Below, piece by piece: positions 15,560-24,573 of a stretch of 37,649 nt of DNA (the first letter of the stretch is position 1; every line of letters begins with the position of its first letter). Below the pieces are notes generated by a model. It saw only the letters and a list, made by a program, of their open reading frames with translations, searched no databases and was not told the origin of the DNA. The translations under genes were made by a program, and so were the position numbers. Source of the DNA: Clostridia bacterium (lineage in GTDB: Bacteria > Bacillota > Clostridia > Christensenellales > Aristaeellaceae); the NCBI GenBank assembly GCA_017436605.1, contig JAFSCW010000042.1, forward strand, positions 1 through 37,649, in the 5' to 3' direction.

Positions 15560-15790
15560 AATAGAAAACGGTATGATTAAATCGGCTGACCTGGTCTTTG
15601 ACCCCACACTCGCCGCCCGGAGCGTTCGCTCATACGCATTCAGCGCCCCACTACTGACCCTCTCAGGATATTTCCTGGACGGACTTACATCTAAGCCGCA
15701 CCATGCTCCCCGGCGCTTTGGCCGGATTACGTGGATCGTTTTGCCTGCGACTGGCATCGACTTTCAACCACAGACCCGATGTCATCATCC
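15560..15790 (-). ncRNA. ssrS: Structured ~200-nt RNA with 6S-like architecture, or a long leader of the zinc-ribbon gene
   Basis: No gene lies in 15533-15880, but a consensus promoter drives transcription from ~15790 on the minus strand. Hand folding gives a closing helix of TGAC (15784-15781) with GTCA (15590-15587) and GGTCT (15776-15772) with AGACC (15597-15593). Inside it TTGA pairs with TCAA, then CAGTCGC (15753-15747) with GCGAGTG (15613-15607, one mismatch). Next is a large internal bubble whose 3' side holds a GAGC/GCTC mini-hairpin. Beyond it AGCGCC (15717-15712) pairs with GGCGCT (15647-15642), and an apical CAGGA/TCCTG hairpin closes the molecule. A long helix, a central bubble and a terminal helix within ~200 nt is the plan of 6S RNA, the promoter-mimicking regulator of RNA polymerase. 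A T-rich stretch follows. The primary sequence is not a sure match, so a cis-acting leader remains possible. The rest of 15826-15879 shows nothing. Confidence 0.42.
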
Positions 15791-15796
15791 TGCATC

Positions 15797-15825
15797 ATTA
15801 TAAAGGCAAAATCAAGAAATTGCAA
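15797..15825 (-). promoter_or_regulatory. Promoter of the 6S-like RNA / zinc-ribbon transcript
   Basis: TTGCAA (15820-15825), 17 bp, consensus TATAAT (15797-15802) on the minus strand; start near 15790, some 258 nt ahead of the nearest start codon. Confidence 0.78.
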
Positions 15826-15879
15826 GCGCTTTTCTAAACTTTTTCACAAAATGGCGTGGTTTTTGTCGGCTTTTCTGTG

Positions 15880-16611
15880 TCATTTCCTCCGAATACGCAG
15901 CAAAAACGGCACGTCTTTGTCCGCCTGTGCACCGCTTGAGCGCGCCGCCGCGAACACGCCGACGCTCGCCGCGCCGGCCGCATAAAGCGCCCTCGCCGCC
16001 TCTGCCACGGTCGATCCGGTGGTATAGACGTCGTCAATCAGCAGCACGCGGCGGCCCCGCACGACGCTGTCCGCCTTCATACATCCCACCAGGTTTTTCC
16101 TTCTCTGCTCAAGCGTAAGGCCCGTCTGCGGCGCGCGCCTTTCAACGCGCCGCAGCGCCTCGCACATCTCCATGCCCAGCGTATTCGAAAGATGGCCGGC
16201 AAGCAGCGTCGCCTGATTGAAGCCCCTGACGCGCCGCCGCGTCCTGTCCGTCGGCACGGGAACGAGGATCTCTTCTTCCTCCGCATGGAGATAGGCCATC
16301 GGGCGCGCCAGAATCTCCGCCGCTTCGCGGACGGATTCATACTTCAGCCTGTGCACCAGGCGGCGCACAGGCCCTTCGTATGGATATGCCGCACAGACGA
16401 ACGCGATGCCTTCCGGCAGATCCTCCCGGCTGTGCGCCGCATCCCATGCAGCCTGCCGGACATTCAGTTCCTCCAGCGCCTCCGCGCAGGCTGGGCATAC
16501 GCCGCCCTCCGCATCCTCGTCCAGCGCGCGATCGCAGCAAAGGCATACGACCTCCCGCGGAAAGAGCAGATCATCCGCAAACCTCATGACCGATGCAAGC
16601 AGCTTTTTCAT
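15880..16611 (-). CDS. comF: ComF family protein (phosphoribosyltransferase-like)
   Basis: 243 residues. The N-terminal zinc-binding part contains CLCC (about 23-26) and CPAC (about 39-42). The C-terminal phosphoribosyltransferase fold has the PRPP-loop signature VLLIDDVYTTGSTVAEAA. ComF proteins are needed for DNA uptake in naturally competent bacteria and bind single-stranded DNA-processing partners. They are widely kept in species not known to be competent. The ATG at 16611 is 18 nt after the recD2 stop, with AGAGGG as ribosome site, so it is the last gene of the ylbF-mltG-U32-recD2-comF run. Coupling to the RecD2 helicase suggests a shared role in DNA recombination or repair. Confidence 0.88.
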   Translation of the reverse strand: MKKLLASVMRFADDLLFPREVVCLCCDRALDEDAEGGVCPACAEALEELNVRQAAWDAAHSREDLPEGIAFVCAAYPYEGPVRRLVHRLKYESVREAAEILARPMAYLHAEEEEILVPVPTDRTRRRVRGFNQATLLAGHLSNTLGMEMCEALRRVERRAPQTGLTLEQRRKNLVGCMKADSVVRGRRVLLIDDVYTTGSTVAEAARALYAAGAASVGVFAAARSSGAQADKDVPFLLRIRRK

Positions 16612-16629
16612 GTTCTTATCCCTCTACGC

Positions 16630-18846
16630 TTACAGGCTCATCATCTGCGTCATCCTGAAGCAGAGCGCGCTGTATCGCCTGCGCGTGTCCGCGTTCATGA
16701 TCATCTGGTCGATCGCCGCCTCCCGGCCGACGATCATGACCATCCGCCGCGCGCGCGTGACCGCTGTATACAGCAGGTTTCTGGTCAGCAGCATGGGCGG
16801 GCCGCCGACAGCCGGCATCACCACCACCGGGAATTCGCTTCCCTGACTCTTATGCACGGAGATACAATATGCCAGTTCGAGGTCGTCGATGTCCCCGCCC
16901 TCATAGGTCGCAATGCGTTCATCGTCAAACTGCACGATGACCGTCCGCTCCTGCGTGTCGATCTCCGTGACAAATCCGATATCGCCGTTGAAGACGCCCT
17001 GACCCTCTTCCCAGGCAAAGACGCCCTCCTTTTTCCATTTGAGCTGGTAGTTGTTGCGCGTCTGCATAACCTTGTCGCCCTCGCGGAAGGTCATATCCCC
17101 GCGCACGCGCTCGCTCTTATGCGGCGCAGCCGGATTGAATTCCGCCTGCAGGAGCTGATTGAGCATCCATACGCCGCATTCGCCCTTCTTGGTCGGCGAA
17201 AGCACCTGCATCTGCCGCACGGGATCGAGCCCGAGGAACTGCGGAAGCCGCGTCGCGCAGAGGCTGACAATCTTCTTCGCCGCGTCCGTCGGCGATGCTG
17301 CGCGCTCAAAGAAGAAATCGCTCCCCTTTGCGTTCAGCCTCGGCGCTTCGCCGCGGTTGATCCTGTGCGCATTATAGACGATCATGCTCTTTTCGTCCTG
17401 GCGGAAGATTTCCGTCAGCATGACCGAGGGAATCACGCGGCTGTCGAGAATATCGCGCAGGACGTTGCCCGCACCGACGCTGGGCAGCTGGTCTGCATCG
17501 CCGACCATGATCAGCCTCGTTCCCGGCACCAGCGCGCGCAGGACGCTGCGCATCAGAAAGATATCCACCATCGACATTTCGTCGATGATCAGCGTATCCA
17601 TCTCCAGCGGGTTGTCCTGCCCGCGGGCAAAGTCGCCCTCCTCGCCCCCGTATTCGAGCAGGCGGTGCAGCGTTTTGGCTTCCATGCCGCAGGCCTCGCT
17701 CATGCGCTTGGCCGCGCGCCCCGTCGGCGCGGCGAGCGCGACCTCTCCGCCGACGCTCAGCAGCTTGATGATGCATTTGATGATCGTCGTCTTGCCCGTG
17801 CCCGGGCCGCCGGTGATGACCGTCATGCCGCTTTTGACCGCCGTCTCGATCGCCTGCCGCTGCTGCGGATGGAACGTAACGCCCTCCATCCGCTCCAGCT
17901 CGTCGATCTGCGCGCCGAGATCCGTCGCCATGGTGCTCGGCATCGCGTCGATCATTTCGCGCAGCCGTCTGGCGACCTCGTTTTCCGCGCGGTAGGTCAG
18001 CGGAAGATACACCGCGACCACCTGCTCCCCGTCCTCGCCCGGCAGCACCTGCGCCGTCAGCGCATGCGAGAGGATCAGGCTGTCGATCGTATGCTCGATC
18101 ATCTCCTCCCCGCAGCCCAGCAGCCGCTGTGCATGCGCAGAAAGGATTTCTCTGGGAAGGTAGCAATGCCCCGCGCCGTTGGTCGCCTCCATCAGCGTAT
18201 GCTTGATGCCCGCGCTCAGCCGGTATTCGCTGTCCGGCTCGATGCCAAGCGACGCAGCGATCTTATCCGCCGTCTTGAAACCGACGCCTTCGACGTCCTC
18301 CACCAGCCTGTATGGATTCTGGCGGATGACCTGCTTGACATTCTCTCCGTATTGCTTGAAGATCTTCACGGCCAGCGACGGCGTCACGCCGTAGCTCTGC
18401 AGGAAAACCATCGCCTCCCTCTGCTGCGCCTGCTCGGCGTAGCTTTCCATGATCATCTTCGCGCGCTTGGGGCCGATGCCCGGCACATCCTGCAGCTTTT
18501 CCGGCGTGCTGTAAAGCACATCCAGCGTTTCCTCGCCGAAGGCCTTGATCAGCAGCTTCGCCGTCGCCGGGCCGACGCCGCGGATCATGCCGCTGGACAG
18601 GTATTTCTCAATGCCCGAAAGCGTCGTCGGCTTTTCAATCTCGCAGCCCTGTACCTTGATCTGCCGCCCGTAAATCGGATGCTCCACCCATTCGCCCGTA
18701 ATGCGGAGCTTTTCGCCCGCTGCGATGGGCGGCATGATGCCCACAGCAGATACGCGCGTCTTGCCGGATTTGACGACCAGCACCGTATAACCGTTTTCGT
18801 CGTTGCGGAATACCGTTTCATCCGCAAAGACCTCGATCTCTTCCAT
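16630..18846 (-). CDS. recD2: RecD2-type ATP-dependent 5'-3' DNA helicase
   Basis: 738 residues. The N-terminal OB-like region (1-85) is followed by helix-hairpin-helix repeats around GMIRGVGPATAKLL and VPGIGPKRAKMI. Then come the two SF1B motor domains: Walker A GGPGTGKTT (about 344-352), Walker B IIDEMSMVD, motif III VGDADQLPSVGAGNVL, and motifs V/VI CISVHKSQGSEFP and YTAVTRARR. This is the RecBC-independent RecD2 class of Gram-positives, which is implicated in fork restart and mismatch and recombination repair. Length is near the family norm. The ATG is preceded by GGAGGTG. It lies between the U32 peptidase (51 nt upstream) and comF (18 nt downstream). Confidence 0.93.
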   Translation of the reverse strand: MEEIEVFADETVFRNDENGYTVLVVKSGKTRVSAVGIMPPIAAGEKLRITGEWVEHPIYGRQIKVQGCEIEKPTTLSGIEKYLSSGMIRGVGPATAKLLIKAFGEETLDVLYSTPEKLQDVPGIGPKRAKMIMESYAEQAQQREAMVFLQSYGVTPSLAVKIFKQYGENVKQVIRQNPYRLVEDVEGVGFKTADKIAASLGIEPDSEYRLSAGIKHTLMEATNGAGHCYLPREILSAHAQRLLGCGEEMIEHTIDSLILSHALTAQVLPGEDGEQVVAVYLPLTYRAENEVARRLREMIDAMPSTMATDLGAQIDELERMEGVTFHPQQRQAIETAVKSGMTVITGGPGTGKTTIIKCIIKLLSVGGEVALAAPTGRAAKRMSEACGMEAKTLHRLLEYGGEEGDFARGQDNPLEMDTLIIDEMSMVDIFLMRSVLRALVPGTRLIMVGDADQLPSVGAGNVLRDILDSRVIPSVMLTEIFRQDEKSMIVYNAHRINRGEAPRLNAKGSDFFFERAASPTDAAKKIVSLCATRLPQFLGLDPVRQMQVLSPTKKGECGVWMLNQLLQAEFNPAAPHKSERVRGDMTFREGDKVMQTRNNYQLKWKKEGVFAWEEGQGVFNGDIGFVTEIDTQERTVIVQFDDERIATYEGGDIDDLELAYCISVHKSQGSEFPVVVMPAVGGPPMLLTRNLLYTAVTRARRMVMIVGREAAIDQMIMNADTRRRYSALCFRMTQMMSL

Positions 18847-18897
18847 GCAGGCACCTCCTTTGCTGTCATCTGTATGCCGAAAACATGCGCGCTGGGG

Positions 18898-20133
18898 TTA
18901 TGCCCTGTTGCGGACCGGGCCGCGCAGCATATCGCCCTTCTCCAGCTTGCTGCCGCAGGGAATCCGCACAAGCGTATTGGGCACGTTCACAACACCCACG
19001 CGCTCACCTGTCGCGTCGATGACAATCTCTTCGATGGTCAGCTTTTCGCTGCCCTGCGGCGTAACGGTTTCCAACTCGTCGCCGACGAAGAATCTGTTCT
19101 TCATCTCCACCAGCGCCTCTCCGCCGGATACGTCCGCGACATAGCCCATGTACTCCGCTTCCTGCTGCGTGCCCGCCGCCTCTCCGCAGACCTCAGGCTG
19201 TCCGAAATAAAAGCCCGTATCGTATACGCGATGGCTGATCTTGCTAAGCTCCGCCCGAAGCTGCGCATGCAGCGCTTCATTGGCGCGGTAGGCCTCCGGG
19301 TTTTGCTTATAGGCGTCCATCGCGCGTCTGTATGCGCCGACAACCGTGCCGATGTACAGCTCGTTTTTCATCCTGCCTTCGATCTTGAAGCAGCACACGC
19401 CGCTTTCCATGAGCCTGGGCATGTGATCGATCATGCACATATCCCGGCTGGAAAGGATCGCCGTCCCCCGGCCGTCCTCCTCGATGGGCATCGCTTCCTC
19501 CGGCCGGCTGCGCTCATGCAGGGTATACGTCCAGCGGCATGGCTGGCTGCAGGCGCCGCGGTTGGCGCTGCGTCCGTTGAGGAAGGACGAAAGCATGCAC
19601 CTGCCGGAATGAGACATGCAGATTGCGCCGTGAATAAACGATTCCAGCTCGATCTCGCCGTCCAGCTCGCGCGCCATCGCTTCGATCTGTTCGAAGGTCA
19701 TCTCCCGCGCCAGCACGACGCGCTTCGCGCCCAGCGCACGATAGACCCTGGCGGTCTCGCTGTTGGTCGCGTTTGCCTGTGTGCTCACATGGATATCGAG
19801 CCCGGGCGCTTCGCGGTGAATCCGGGCGATCGCGCCGAGGTCGGAAACGATTGCCGCATCCACGCCGATTTCTCTGGCCGCCTGCGCAGCGCGCACCATG
19901 CCCGGAAGATCGCCGTCGAAAGCGAAAATATTGAGCGTAAGGTTGACCTTCGCGCCCTTTGCATGCGCGAGGGCAACCGCCTGCGCGAGCTGATCCTCGT
20001 CGAAATTATTCGCCTGCGCCCGCAGTCCGTATTGCTTCGCCCCACAATAAACGGCGTCTGCGCCGAAGCGCAGCGCCGTCTCAAGGGGCCTCATGCTGCC
20101 CGCAGGCGCGAGCAGCGTCGGCATATTCTTCAT
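18898..20133 (-). CDS. U32 family peptidase (collagenase-like; tRNA hydroxylation-type relative)
   Basis: About 411 residues with the U32 TIM-barrel start LLAPAGSMRPLETALRFGADAVY. The family signature ESFIHGAICMSHSGRCMLS follows, then cysteines in RGACSQPCRW and the beta-rich C-terminal domain. Family members include secreted collagenase-like proteases and the tRNA-modifying YrrN/YrrO and RlhA/TrhP proteins, which bind an iron-sulfur cluster through such cysteines. The latter role fits a cytoplasmic protein without signal peptide better. The open frame extends to a TTG at 20151, but ATG 20133 has AAGGA 7 nt upstream and begins the conserved region. Confidence 0.87.
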   Translation of the reverse strand: MKNMPTLLAPAGSMRPLETALRFGADAVYCGAKQYGLRAQANNFDEDQLAQAVALAHAKGAKVNLTLNIFAFDGDLPGMVRAAQAAREIGVDAAIVSDLGAIARIHREAPGLDIHVSTQANATNSETARVYRALGAKRVVLAREMTFEQIEAMARELDGEIELESFIHGAICMSHSGRCMLSSFLNGRSANRGACSQPCRWTYTLHERSRPEEAMPIEEDGRGTAILSSRDMCMIDHMPRLMESGVCCFKIEGRMKNELYIGTVVGAYRRAMDAYKQNPEAYRANEALHAQLRAELSKISHRVYDTGFYFGQPEVCGEAAGTQQEAEYMGYVADVSGGEALVEMKNRFFVGDELETVTPQGSEKLTIEEIVIDATGERVGVVNVPNTLVRIPCGSKLEKGDMLRGPVRNRA

Positions 20134-20181
20134 TGCTGTTTCCTTTTCCAATGGATATCTGGTCTTCCAGGTCTCCGCCTG

Positions 20182-21381
20182 TTATGGTGTCAGGCCGCGG
20201 CTCCTGTCGTATTCCTCCCACAGCGGCCGATACATCGCAACCGCCGCTTCATGCTCCTTGAGCGTTCTGGAGAAATGCAGCGAACCGGAGTCCGGATCCG
20301 TCGAGCAGAAGTACAGATACTTCTGCGCAAGGAACTGTTCATCCGGATACAGCGCGGCGACCACCGCGTCCATCGACGGATTGCAGATCGGGCCGACGGG
20401 CAGGCCCTTGTGCCGGTAGGTGTTGTATGGGGAATCCACGTCAAGATCGCTGTCCGTCAGGTACATCTTCTCCGAGCCGGATACATACTTGACCGTCACG
20501 TCCGAGCCGAGGGTCATGTCCTTCTTCAGGCGGTTATGGAAAACCGCGCTGACCTTGGCAAAGTCCGCCGTCTTGGCTTCCTTCTCGATCATCGAAGCGA
20601 GGGCAAATACCTCGTCCATCGTCATGCCCAGCTCCTGTGCGCGCTCGTCATAGCTGAGCGAATACGCCGCCTCGGTCTGGGAAAGCAGGCGTTTGATAAT
20701 CGTATCCGCGCTCGAGCTGGTATAGATCTCATAGGTATTGGGCGAAAGATATCCTTCCAGCGCATACAGCCGGTCGTCCACATCCGGGGTCTTCATCATC
20801 TCCTCGATGAAGTAATACCCGCTGTAGCTTTCGCCTGAACGGCAAAGCGCGAGGAATTCATCCGTATCGTCCAGAATATCCTGCGCGGCCAGATATGCCG
20901 CCACATCCTCGACCGTCCAGCCGGGGATGATCGTGATCTTCGCCGTCAGCGGCTTTCCGTCGCCGGAAATCAGCTGATCGAGGATTTCAGTCGCAGACAT
21001 CGAACGGCTGAGTTCGTAATCTCCGCTCTGAATCTTCTGGCCCATGCCCATAAAATCGGCCATGTACTTGAACACCGTATGGTTATGGATCAAGCCCGCC
21101 TCTTCCAGCTTTTTGGAGACAGACGAGAGCGAACTGCCGGAAGCGACCTCAAATTCCACCAAACCCGTATCCTTCGTATCGACCGGCGCAAAGAACATGG
21201 AATCAATCTGCTGCCATCCGGTATACACCAGACCGCAGACGATCACAAACGACGCAGCAAAGACCATCACAGGCCGAAGCAGCCGCCAGAGCCAGTCATA
21301 CCAGAAGAAGCCGTAGCGGCGGCGCTCATGAAGCTCATGCTCCGTGAGCGTTCTGCCGCTGCGCTTTTTTTTCTTCGCCAA
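20182..21381 (-). CDS. mltG: Endolytic murein transglycosylase MltG (YceG)
   Basis: 399 residues: a basic cytoplasmic N-terminus (MAKKKKRSGR), one transmembrane helix (~38-57), a LysM-like subdomain (~75-130), and the lytic domain with catalytic Glu in ASMIEKEAK. The signatures PNTYEIY, SPYNTYRHKGLPVGPICNPS and YLYFCSTD are also present. MltG cleaves nascent glycan strands next to the synthases and sets strand length. The start is TTG at 21381: GGAGG lies 8 nt upstream and no ATG exists before residue 39. It follows ylbF with 15 nt between. Confidence 0.93.
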   Translation of the reverse strand: MAKKKKRSGRTLTEHELHERRRYGFFWYDWLWRLLRPVMVFAASFVIVCGLVYTGWQQIDSMFFAPVDTKDTGLVEFEVASGSSLSSVSKKLEEAGLIHNHTVFKYMADFMGMGQKIQSGDYELSRSMSATEILDQLISGDGKPLTAKITIIPGWTVEDVAAYLAAQDILDDTDEFLALCRSGESYSGYYFIEEMMKTPDVDDRLYALEGYLSPNTYEIYTSSSADTIIKRLLSQTEAAYSLSYDERAQELGMTMDEVFALASMIEKEAKTADFAKVSAVFHNRLKKDMTLGSDVTVKYVSGSEKMYLTDSDLDVDSPYNTYRHKGLPVGPICNPSMDAVVAALYPDEQFLAQKYLYFCSTDPDSGSLHFSRTLKEHEAAVAMYRPLWEEYDRSRGLTP

Positions 21382-21396
21382 ATTTCCGTTCCTCCG

Positions 21397-21750
21397 TTAT
21401 CCGCGCTCCGGCAGATCAAACGAAACGCCGGCCGCTTCCGTCAGGATTTTGAATACATCCGCAAGCGTCTTCTGCATCTGCATTTCCGCCATCAGATACG
21501 CCTGCACGTCGCTGTTCATATACAGGAGCGACGCCAGCTGCTGGAATCGCTGCATATCCTCGCTGGGCATTTCGCCCGCCGCGCCGACCATGCTCATCTG
21601 AAGCTGAATCTGGAGGCGCTTGTATTCGTCCAGCAGGACGCGGTTGGTGTTGTCGCTGTAGGCGCGCTCGCGGAGCTCGCGCAGACGGACGCATTCGTCG
21701 CTCATGCGGATTTCCGAGGCGAGGCGATGCGCGGTATCATAGATGTTCAT
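21397..21750 (-). CDS. ylbF: YlbF/YmcA family protein
   Basis: 117 residues, almost entirely predicted helix (Glu/Arg/Leu/Met-rich), of the YlbF/YmcA (RicF/RicA) group. In Bacillus these small proteins form a complex that binds RNase Y and controls RNA maturation, competence and sporulation. The gene lies directly between RNase J (87 nt upstream) and mltG, which fits an RNA-processing role. The ATG has AAGAAGG about 11 nt upstream. Only one member of the family is present in the window. Confidence 0.82.
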   Translation of the reverse strand: MNIYDTAHRLASEIRMSDECVRLRELRERAYSDNTNRVLLDEYKRLQIQLQMSMVGAAGEMPSEDMQRFQQLASLLYMNSDVQAYLMAEMQMQKTLADVFKILTEAAGVSFDLPERG

Positions 21751-21837
21751 GCTGATAAAAACCTTCTTTAAACTGGATTTTTACGCTGTTCCCGTCTCCG
21801 CATCTGCGGCCAAGCCGCATGCAGACGGCTGCCGGGA

Positions 21838-23490
21838 TCAGGTTTCCATGATGATCGGCAGGATCATCGGATTGCGCTTGATCATGTTGAACAGATAAGC
21901 GTGCATCTCGTCCTTGATGCCGTTTTTGATGCTCGTCCAGTCGCTCTGCTCAATACGCTCATACCGCGCGAGCACGCCCATAGCGACATTGCGCGCGCCG
22001 GAGATGAGCTCCTCGTTCTCGCGCACATAGACAAAGCCTCTGGAAATCAGCTCCGGACCGGAGACGAGCTGACCGGTTTCCCGGCTCACGCCGACGACCA
22101 CGATGATCAGACCGTCCTGAGAAAGATGCTTGCGGTCGCGCAGAACGACATTGCCTACATCGCCTACGCCGAGACCGTCGACCATCACCGAGCCAGTCGG
22201 GATCGGGCCCGTGATGCTCGCCTCATCCTCGGAAAGCTCGAGCGCCTGGCCCAGCTCAAGGATGATCGCATTGTCCTCCGGCATGCCCATCGCCACGGCA
22301 ATCTGCGCGTGGCGCTGGAGCATGCGGTATTCGCCGTGAACGGGAATGAAGTACTTCGGCCTGACCAGCGCCTGAATGAGCTTGAGCTCCTCCTGGCAGG
22401 CATGACCAGATACGTGCACATCGGCAATCCTGTTGTAGATGACATTCGCGCCGCAGCGATAGAGCTGGTCGAGAATCCGGGCGACCATGATTTCGTTGCC
22501 CGGGATCGGCGTCGCGGAAACGATGACCGTATCGCCCGCGCGGATCTGCAGCTTGCGGTGCTCGCTGTTGGCCATGCGCGTCAGGCCGCTCATCGGCTCG
22601 CCCTGGCTGCCCGTCGTCAGCACGACGATCTCATCGTCGTTGTAGCAGTCCAGATCGCTCACATCCACGAGCACCTCTGCCGGAATCTTGAGCTCGCCGA
22701 TCTCCATCGCCAGCTTGGTGACGTTTACCATGCTGCGGCCGACAAAGCAGATCCTGCGTTTGAACTCCACACACAGATCGACCACCTGCTGAATACGATG
22801 CAGATTCGAGGCAAACATCGCGATGATGATGCGCTGCTTGGCGTCCTTGAAAAGCCCATGGAACGACTCGGCTATCTTCTTTTCGCTCATCGTATAGCCG
22901 GGGCGCTCGACGTTGGTGGAATCCGCCAGCAGGGCAAGCACGCCTCGATTGCCCCATGCAGCCAGCGTACCCAGGTCCGTCACTTCGCCGTCGATGGGCG
23001 TATAGTCGATCTTGAAATCGCCCGTGACAATGACGGTGCCCGCCGGGCAGGTGATCGCCATCGCCACCGCGCCCGCGATGGAATGGCTCACCTTGATAAA
23101 CTGCACAGAGAACGCGCCGATCTGCACGGTGTCTCTGGGTTTGATCACGTTGAGATGGATACCGGAAATATGATGCTCCGTCAGCTTCCCGTGTATGAGC
23201 GCGCAGGTCAGCTTCGTGCCATAAACCGGCGCGGGTACACGCGGAAATACATACGGCACAGCGCCGATATGATCTTCATGACCATGGGTAAACAGATACG
23301 CACGAACACGCTCGCGGTTGTTCGTCAGATAGGCAATGTCGGGAATCACCAGATCAATGCCCAGCATATCCTGCCGGGGAAAAATCGAACCGCAGTCCAC
23401 CACGACAACGTCATCTTCGTACTCGAACGCCGTCATGTTCTTGCCGATTTCACCGATTCCGCCCAGCGGGATGATTCTCAGCTTCGCCAT
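21838..23490 (-). CDS. rnj: Ribonuclease J
   Basis: 550 residues of the metallo-beta-lactamase/beta-CASP family. The N-terminus LRIIPLGGIGEIGKNM is followed by the zinc motif HGHEDH (69-74). The beta-CASP region contains DSTNVERPGYTMSE and TGSQGEPMSGL, and HVSGHACQEEL with the C-terminal domain follows. RNase J is the 5'-3' exonuclease and endonuclease of Gram-positive mRNA decay and 16S rRNA processing. AGGAGGG precedes the ATG. It has its own sigma-A promoter and a ~130-nt leader, and probably heads the run of genes down to comF. I see only one RNase J here and cannot say whether it is J1 or J2. Confidence 0.95.
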   Translation of the reverse strand: MAKLRIIPLGGIGEIGKNMTAFEYEDDVVVVDCGSIFPRQDMLGIDLVIPDIAYLTNNRERVRAYLFTHGHEDHIGAVPYVFPRVPAPVYGTKLTCALIHGKLTEHHISGIHLNVIKPRDTVQIGAFSVQFIKVSHSIAGAVAMAITCPAGTVIVTGDFKIDYTPIDGEVTDLGTLAAWGNRGVLALLADSTNVERPGYTMSEKKIAESFHGLFKDAKQRIIIAMFASNLHRIQQVVDLCVEFKRRICFVGRSMVNVTKLAMEIGELKIPAEVLVDVSDLDCYNDDEIVVLTTGSQGEPMSGLTRMANSEHRKLQIRAGDTVIVSATPIPGNEIMVARILDQLYRCGANVIYNRIADVHVSGHACQEELKLIQALVRPKYFIPVHGEYRMLQRHAQIAVAMGMPEDNAIILELGQALELSEDEASITGPIPTGSVMVDGLGVGDVGNVVLRDRKHLSQDGLIIVVVGVSRETGQLVSGPELISRGFVYVRENEELISGARNVAMGVLARYERIEQSDWTSIKNGIKDEMHAYLFNMIKRNPMILPIIMET

Positions 23491-23625
23491 GCCTTTCTGC
23501 CCTCCTCTCCTTATTTGTTCGGTTCGTATTTTGCTTCTCTATCACAAAGACATCTGCACTGTGTGCCAGATGCTCTGAAAAAACACATCAAACATGCGCG
23601 TAATCCACGCATTGTAATCAAATAA

Positions 23626-23653
23626 ATTATAGCACATTCCACAGGCTTTTCAA
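23626..23653 (-). promoter_or_regulatory. Promoter of the RNase J gene
   Basis: TTGAAA (23648-23653), 16 bp, TATAAT (23626-23631) on the minus strand, giving a ~130-nt leader. Apart from a small ATGCG/CGCAT hairpin at ~23594-23612, 23491-23724 shows nothing else. Confidence 0.72.
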
Positions 23654-23724
23654 AGAAAAACCTGCGCGCCGCATCGAAGTTTTTTCCAGAATGTTCGTTC
23701 TTCTTTTTTCCTTGCAGCATAAGA

Positions 23725-23760
23725 AAAAAGCATCCGGATTTCAACCCCGGATGCTTTCTT
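23725..23760 (-). terminator. Terminator after trxA
   Basis: On the minus strand AAAGCATCCGG and CCGGATGCTTT (23728-23738 / 23747-23757) form a 10-11 bp stem, followed by TTTTTC. Confidence 0.88.
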
Positions 23761-23781
23761 TATCATATTGATTATGTCAGA

Positions 23782-24096
23782 TTACAGATGGCGGCTGAGC
23801 ATGGAGGCGACGTCCGCTTTTCCGCGCGCGCCGACCGCCTGCTCGACGACCCTGCCGCCCTTGAAGACGACCAGCGTCGGAATGCTCATCACGCCGAAGC
23901 GCTGCGCGAGCGCCGGCTCTTCATCGACGTCCACCTTGCCCACGACTGCCCTGCCCTCGAATTCCGACGCAACCTGCTCGATCACCGGCGCGATCATGCG
24001 GCACGGACCGCACCACGTCGCCCAGAAATCCACCAGCACCGGCGTCTCGCCCGCAATGGCCTCGTCAAACGTTTTGCTGCTGAAATGCTGTACCAT
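23782..24096 (-). CDS. trxA: Thioredoxin
   Basis: 104 residues, a complete thioredoxin fold with the active-site WCGPC at 28-32, the cis-Pro motif SIPTL and a C-terminal helix. It reduces protein disulfides in the cytoplasm using electrons from thioredoxin reductase. AGGAGGG precedes the ATG. It is the last gene of a hisS-rseC-trxA run (18 nt after rseC) and is followed by a strong terminator. Pairing with RseC suggests a redox-related transcription unit. Confidence 0.95.
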   Translation of the reverse strand: MVQHFSSKTFDEAIAGETPVLVDFWATWCGPCRMIAPVIEQVASEFEGRAVVGKVDVDEEPALAQRFGVMSIPTLVVFKGGRVVEQAVGARGKADVASMLSRHL

Positions 24097-24114
24097 TGTC
24101 TCGCCCTCCTGCTT

Positions 24115-24525
24115 TTATTCGTCCTTCGGTTTTCTGACCGATACAATCTTATGTTCCCACCGGCCCTTGGAAAGATGCGGATCCAGCACGCGCATGACCA
24201 GATACGCGGCCGCCGTGCCCGCAATCGCGCATAGCGCCATCAGCGGTTCCGACAGCTTCAGTGCCCATCCGGCGAACAGGCCAGCCATAAAGCCTACGCA
24301 CGGAATCATATACGCCGTTGCGGAAGCCGCCATGACATGCGATTCATCCATTTCCACGACAATCTCATCGCCCACGTCAGCCTTGCCCTTGATGGTAATC
24401 GTATGCTTGGCGCAGTCCATGCTGCCGTGCATGCAGGCATGGCAATCGCCGCAGGCTTCGTGCCGCTCGAATTCAACGGTCAGCGTATCGCCGTTTACCG
24501 CCCTGACAACTCCCTTGTTGGTCAT
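24115..24525 (-). CDS. rseC: RseC/MucC-type SoxR-reducing system protein
   Basis: 136 residues. An N-terminal soluble part carries four cysteines in the spaced pattern C25-x2-C28-x2-C31-x6-C38 (HEACGDCHACMHGSMDC). Two transmembrane helices (about 70-90 and 95-112) and a basic tail follow. This is the RseC/MucC family, linked in proteobacteria to SoxR reduction and sigma-E control and in anaerobes often found beside Rnf electron-transport genes. No rnf genes are in view. A good AAAGGAG precedes the ATG. Confidence 0.85.
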   Translation of the reverse strand: MTNKGVVRAVNGDTLTVEFERHEACGDCHACMHGSMDCAKHTITIKGKADVGDEIVVEMDESHVMAASATAYMIPCVGFMAGLFAGWALKLSEPLMALCAIAGTAAAYLVMRVLDPHLSKGRWEHKIVSVRKPKDE

Positions 24526-24573
24526 GTTGTGCTCCTTTCGCTCTCCATCAGCATACGCAGATCCCGCGCTTCA

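Noticed and set aside
15560..15790. SRP RNA, RNase P RNA, TPP or FMN riboswitch
   Set aside because: A CTGAGA and an AGGTCAG string occur, but the SRP GGAAGC tetraloop region, RNase P core and the THI/RFN-box partners are missing.
16192..20838. 1548-codon open frame on the plus strand
   Set aside because: It is antisense to comF, recD2, the U32 gene and mltG, Arg/His-rich as expected for the reverse frame of GC-rich genes, and has no domain.
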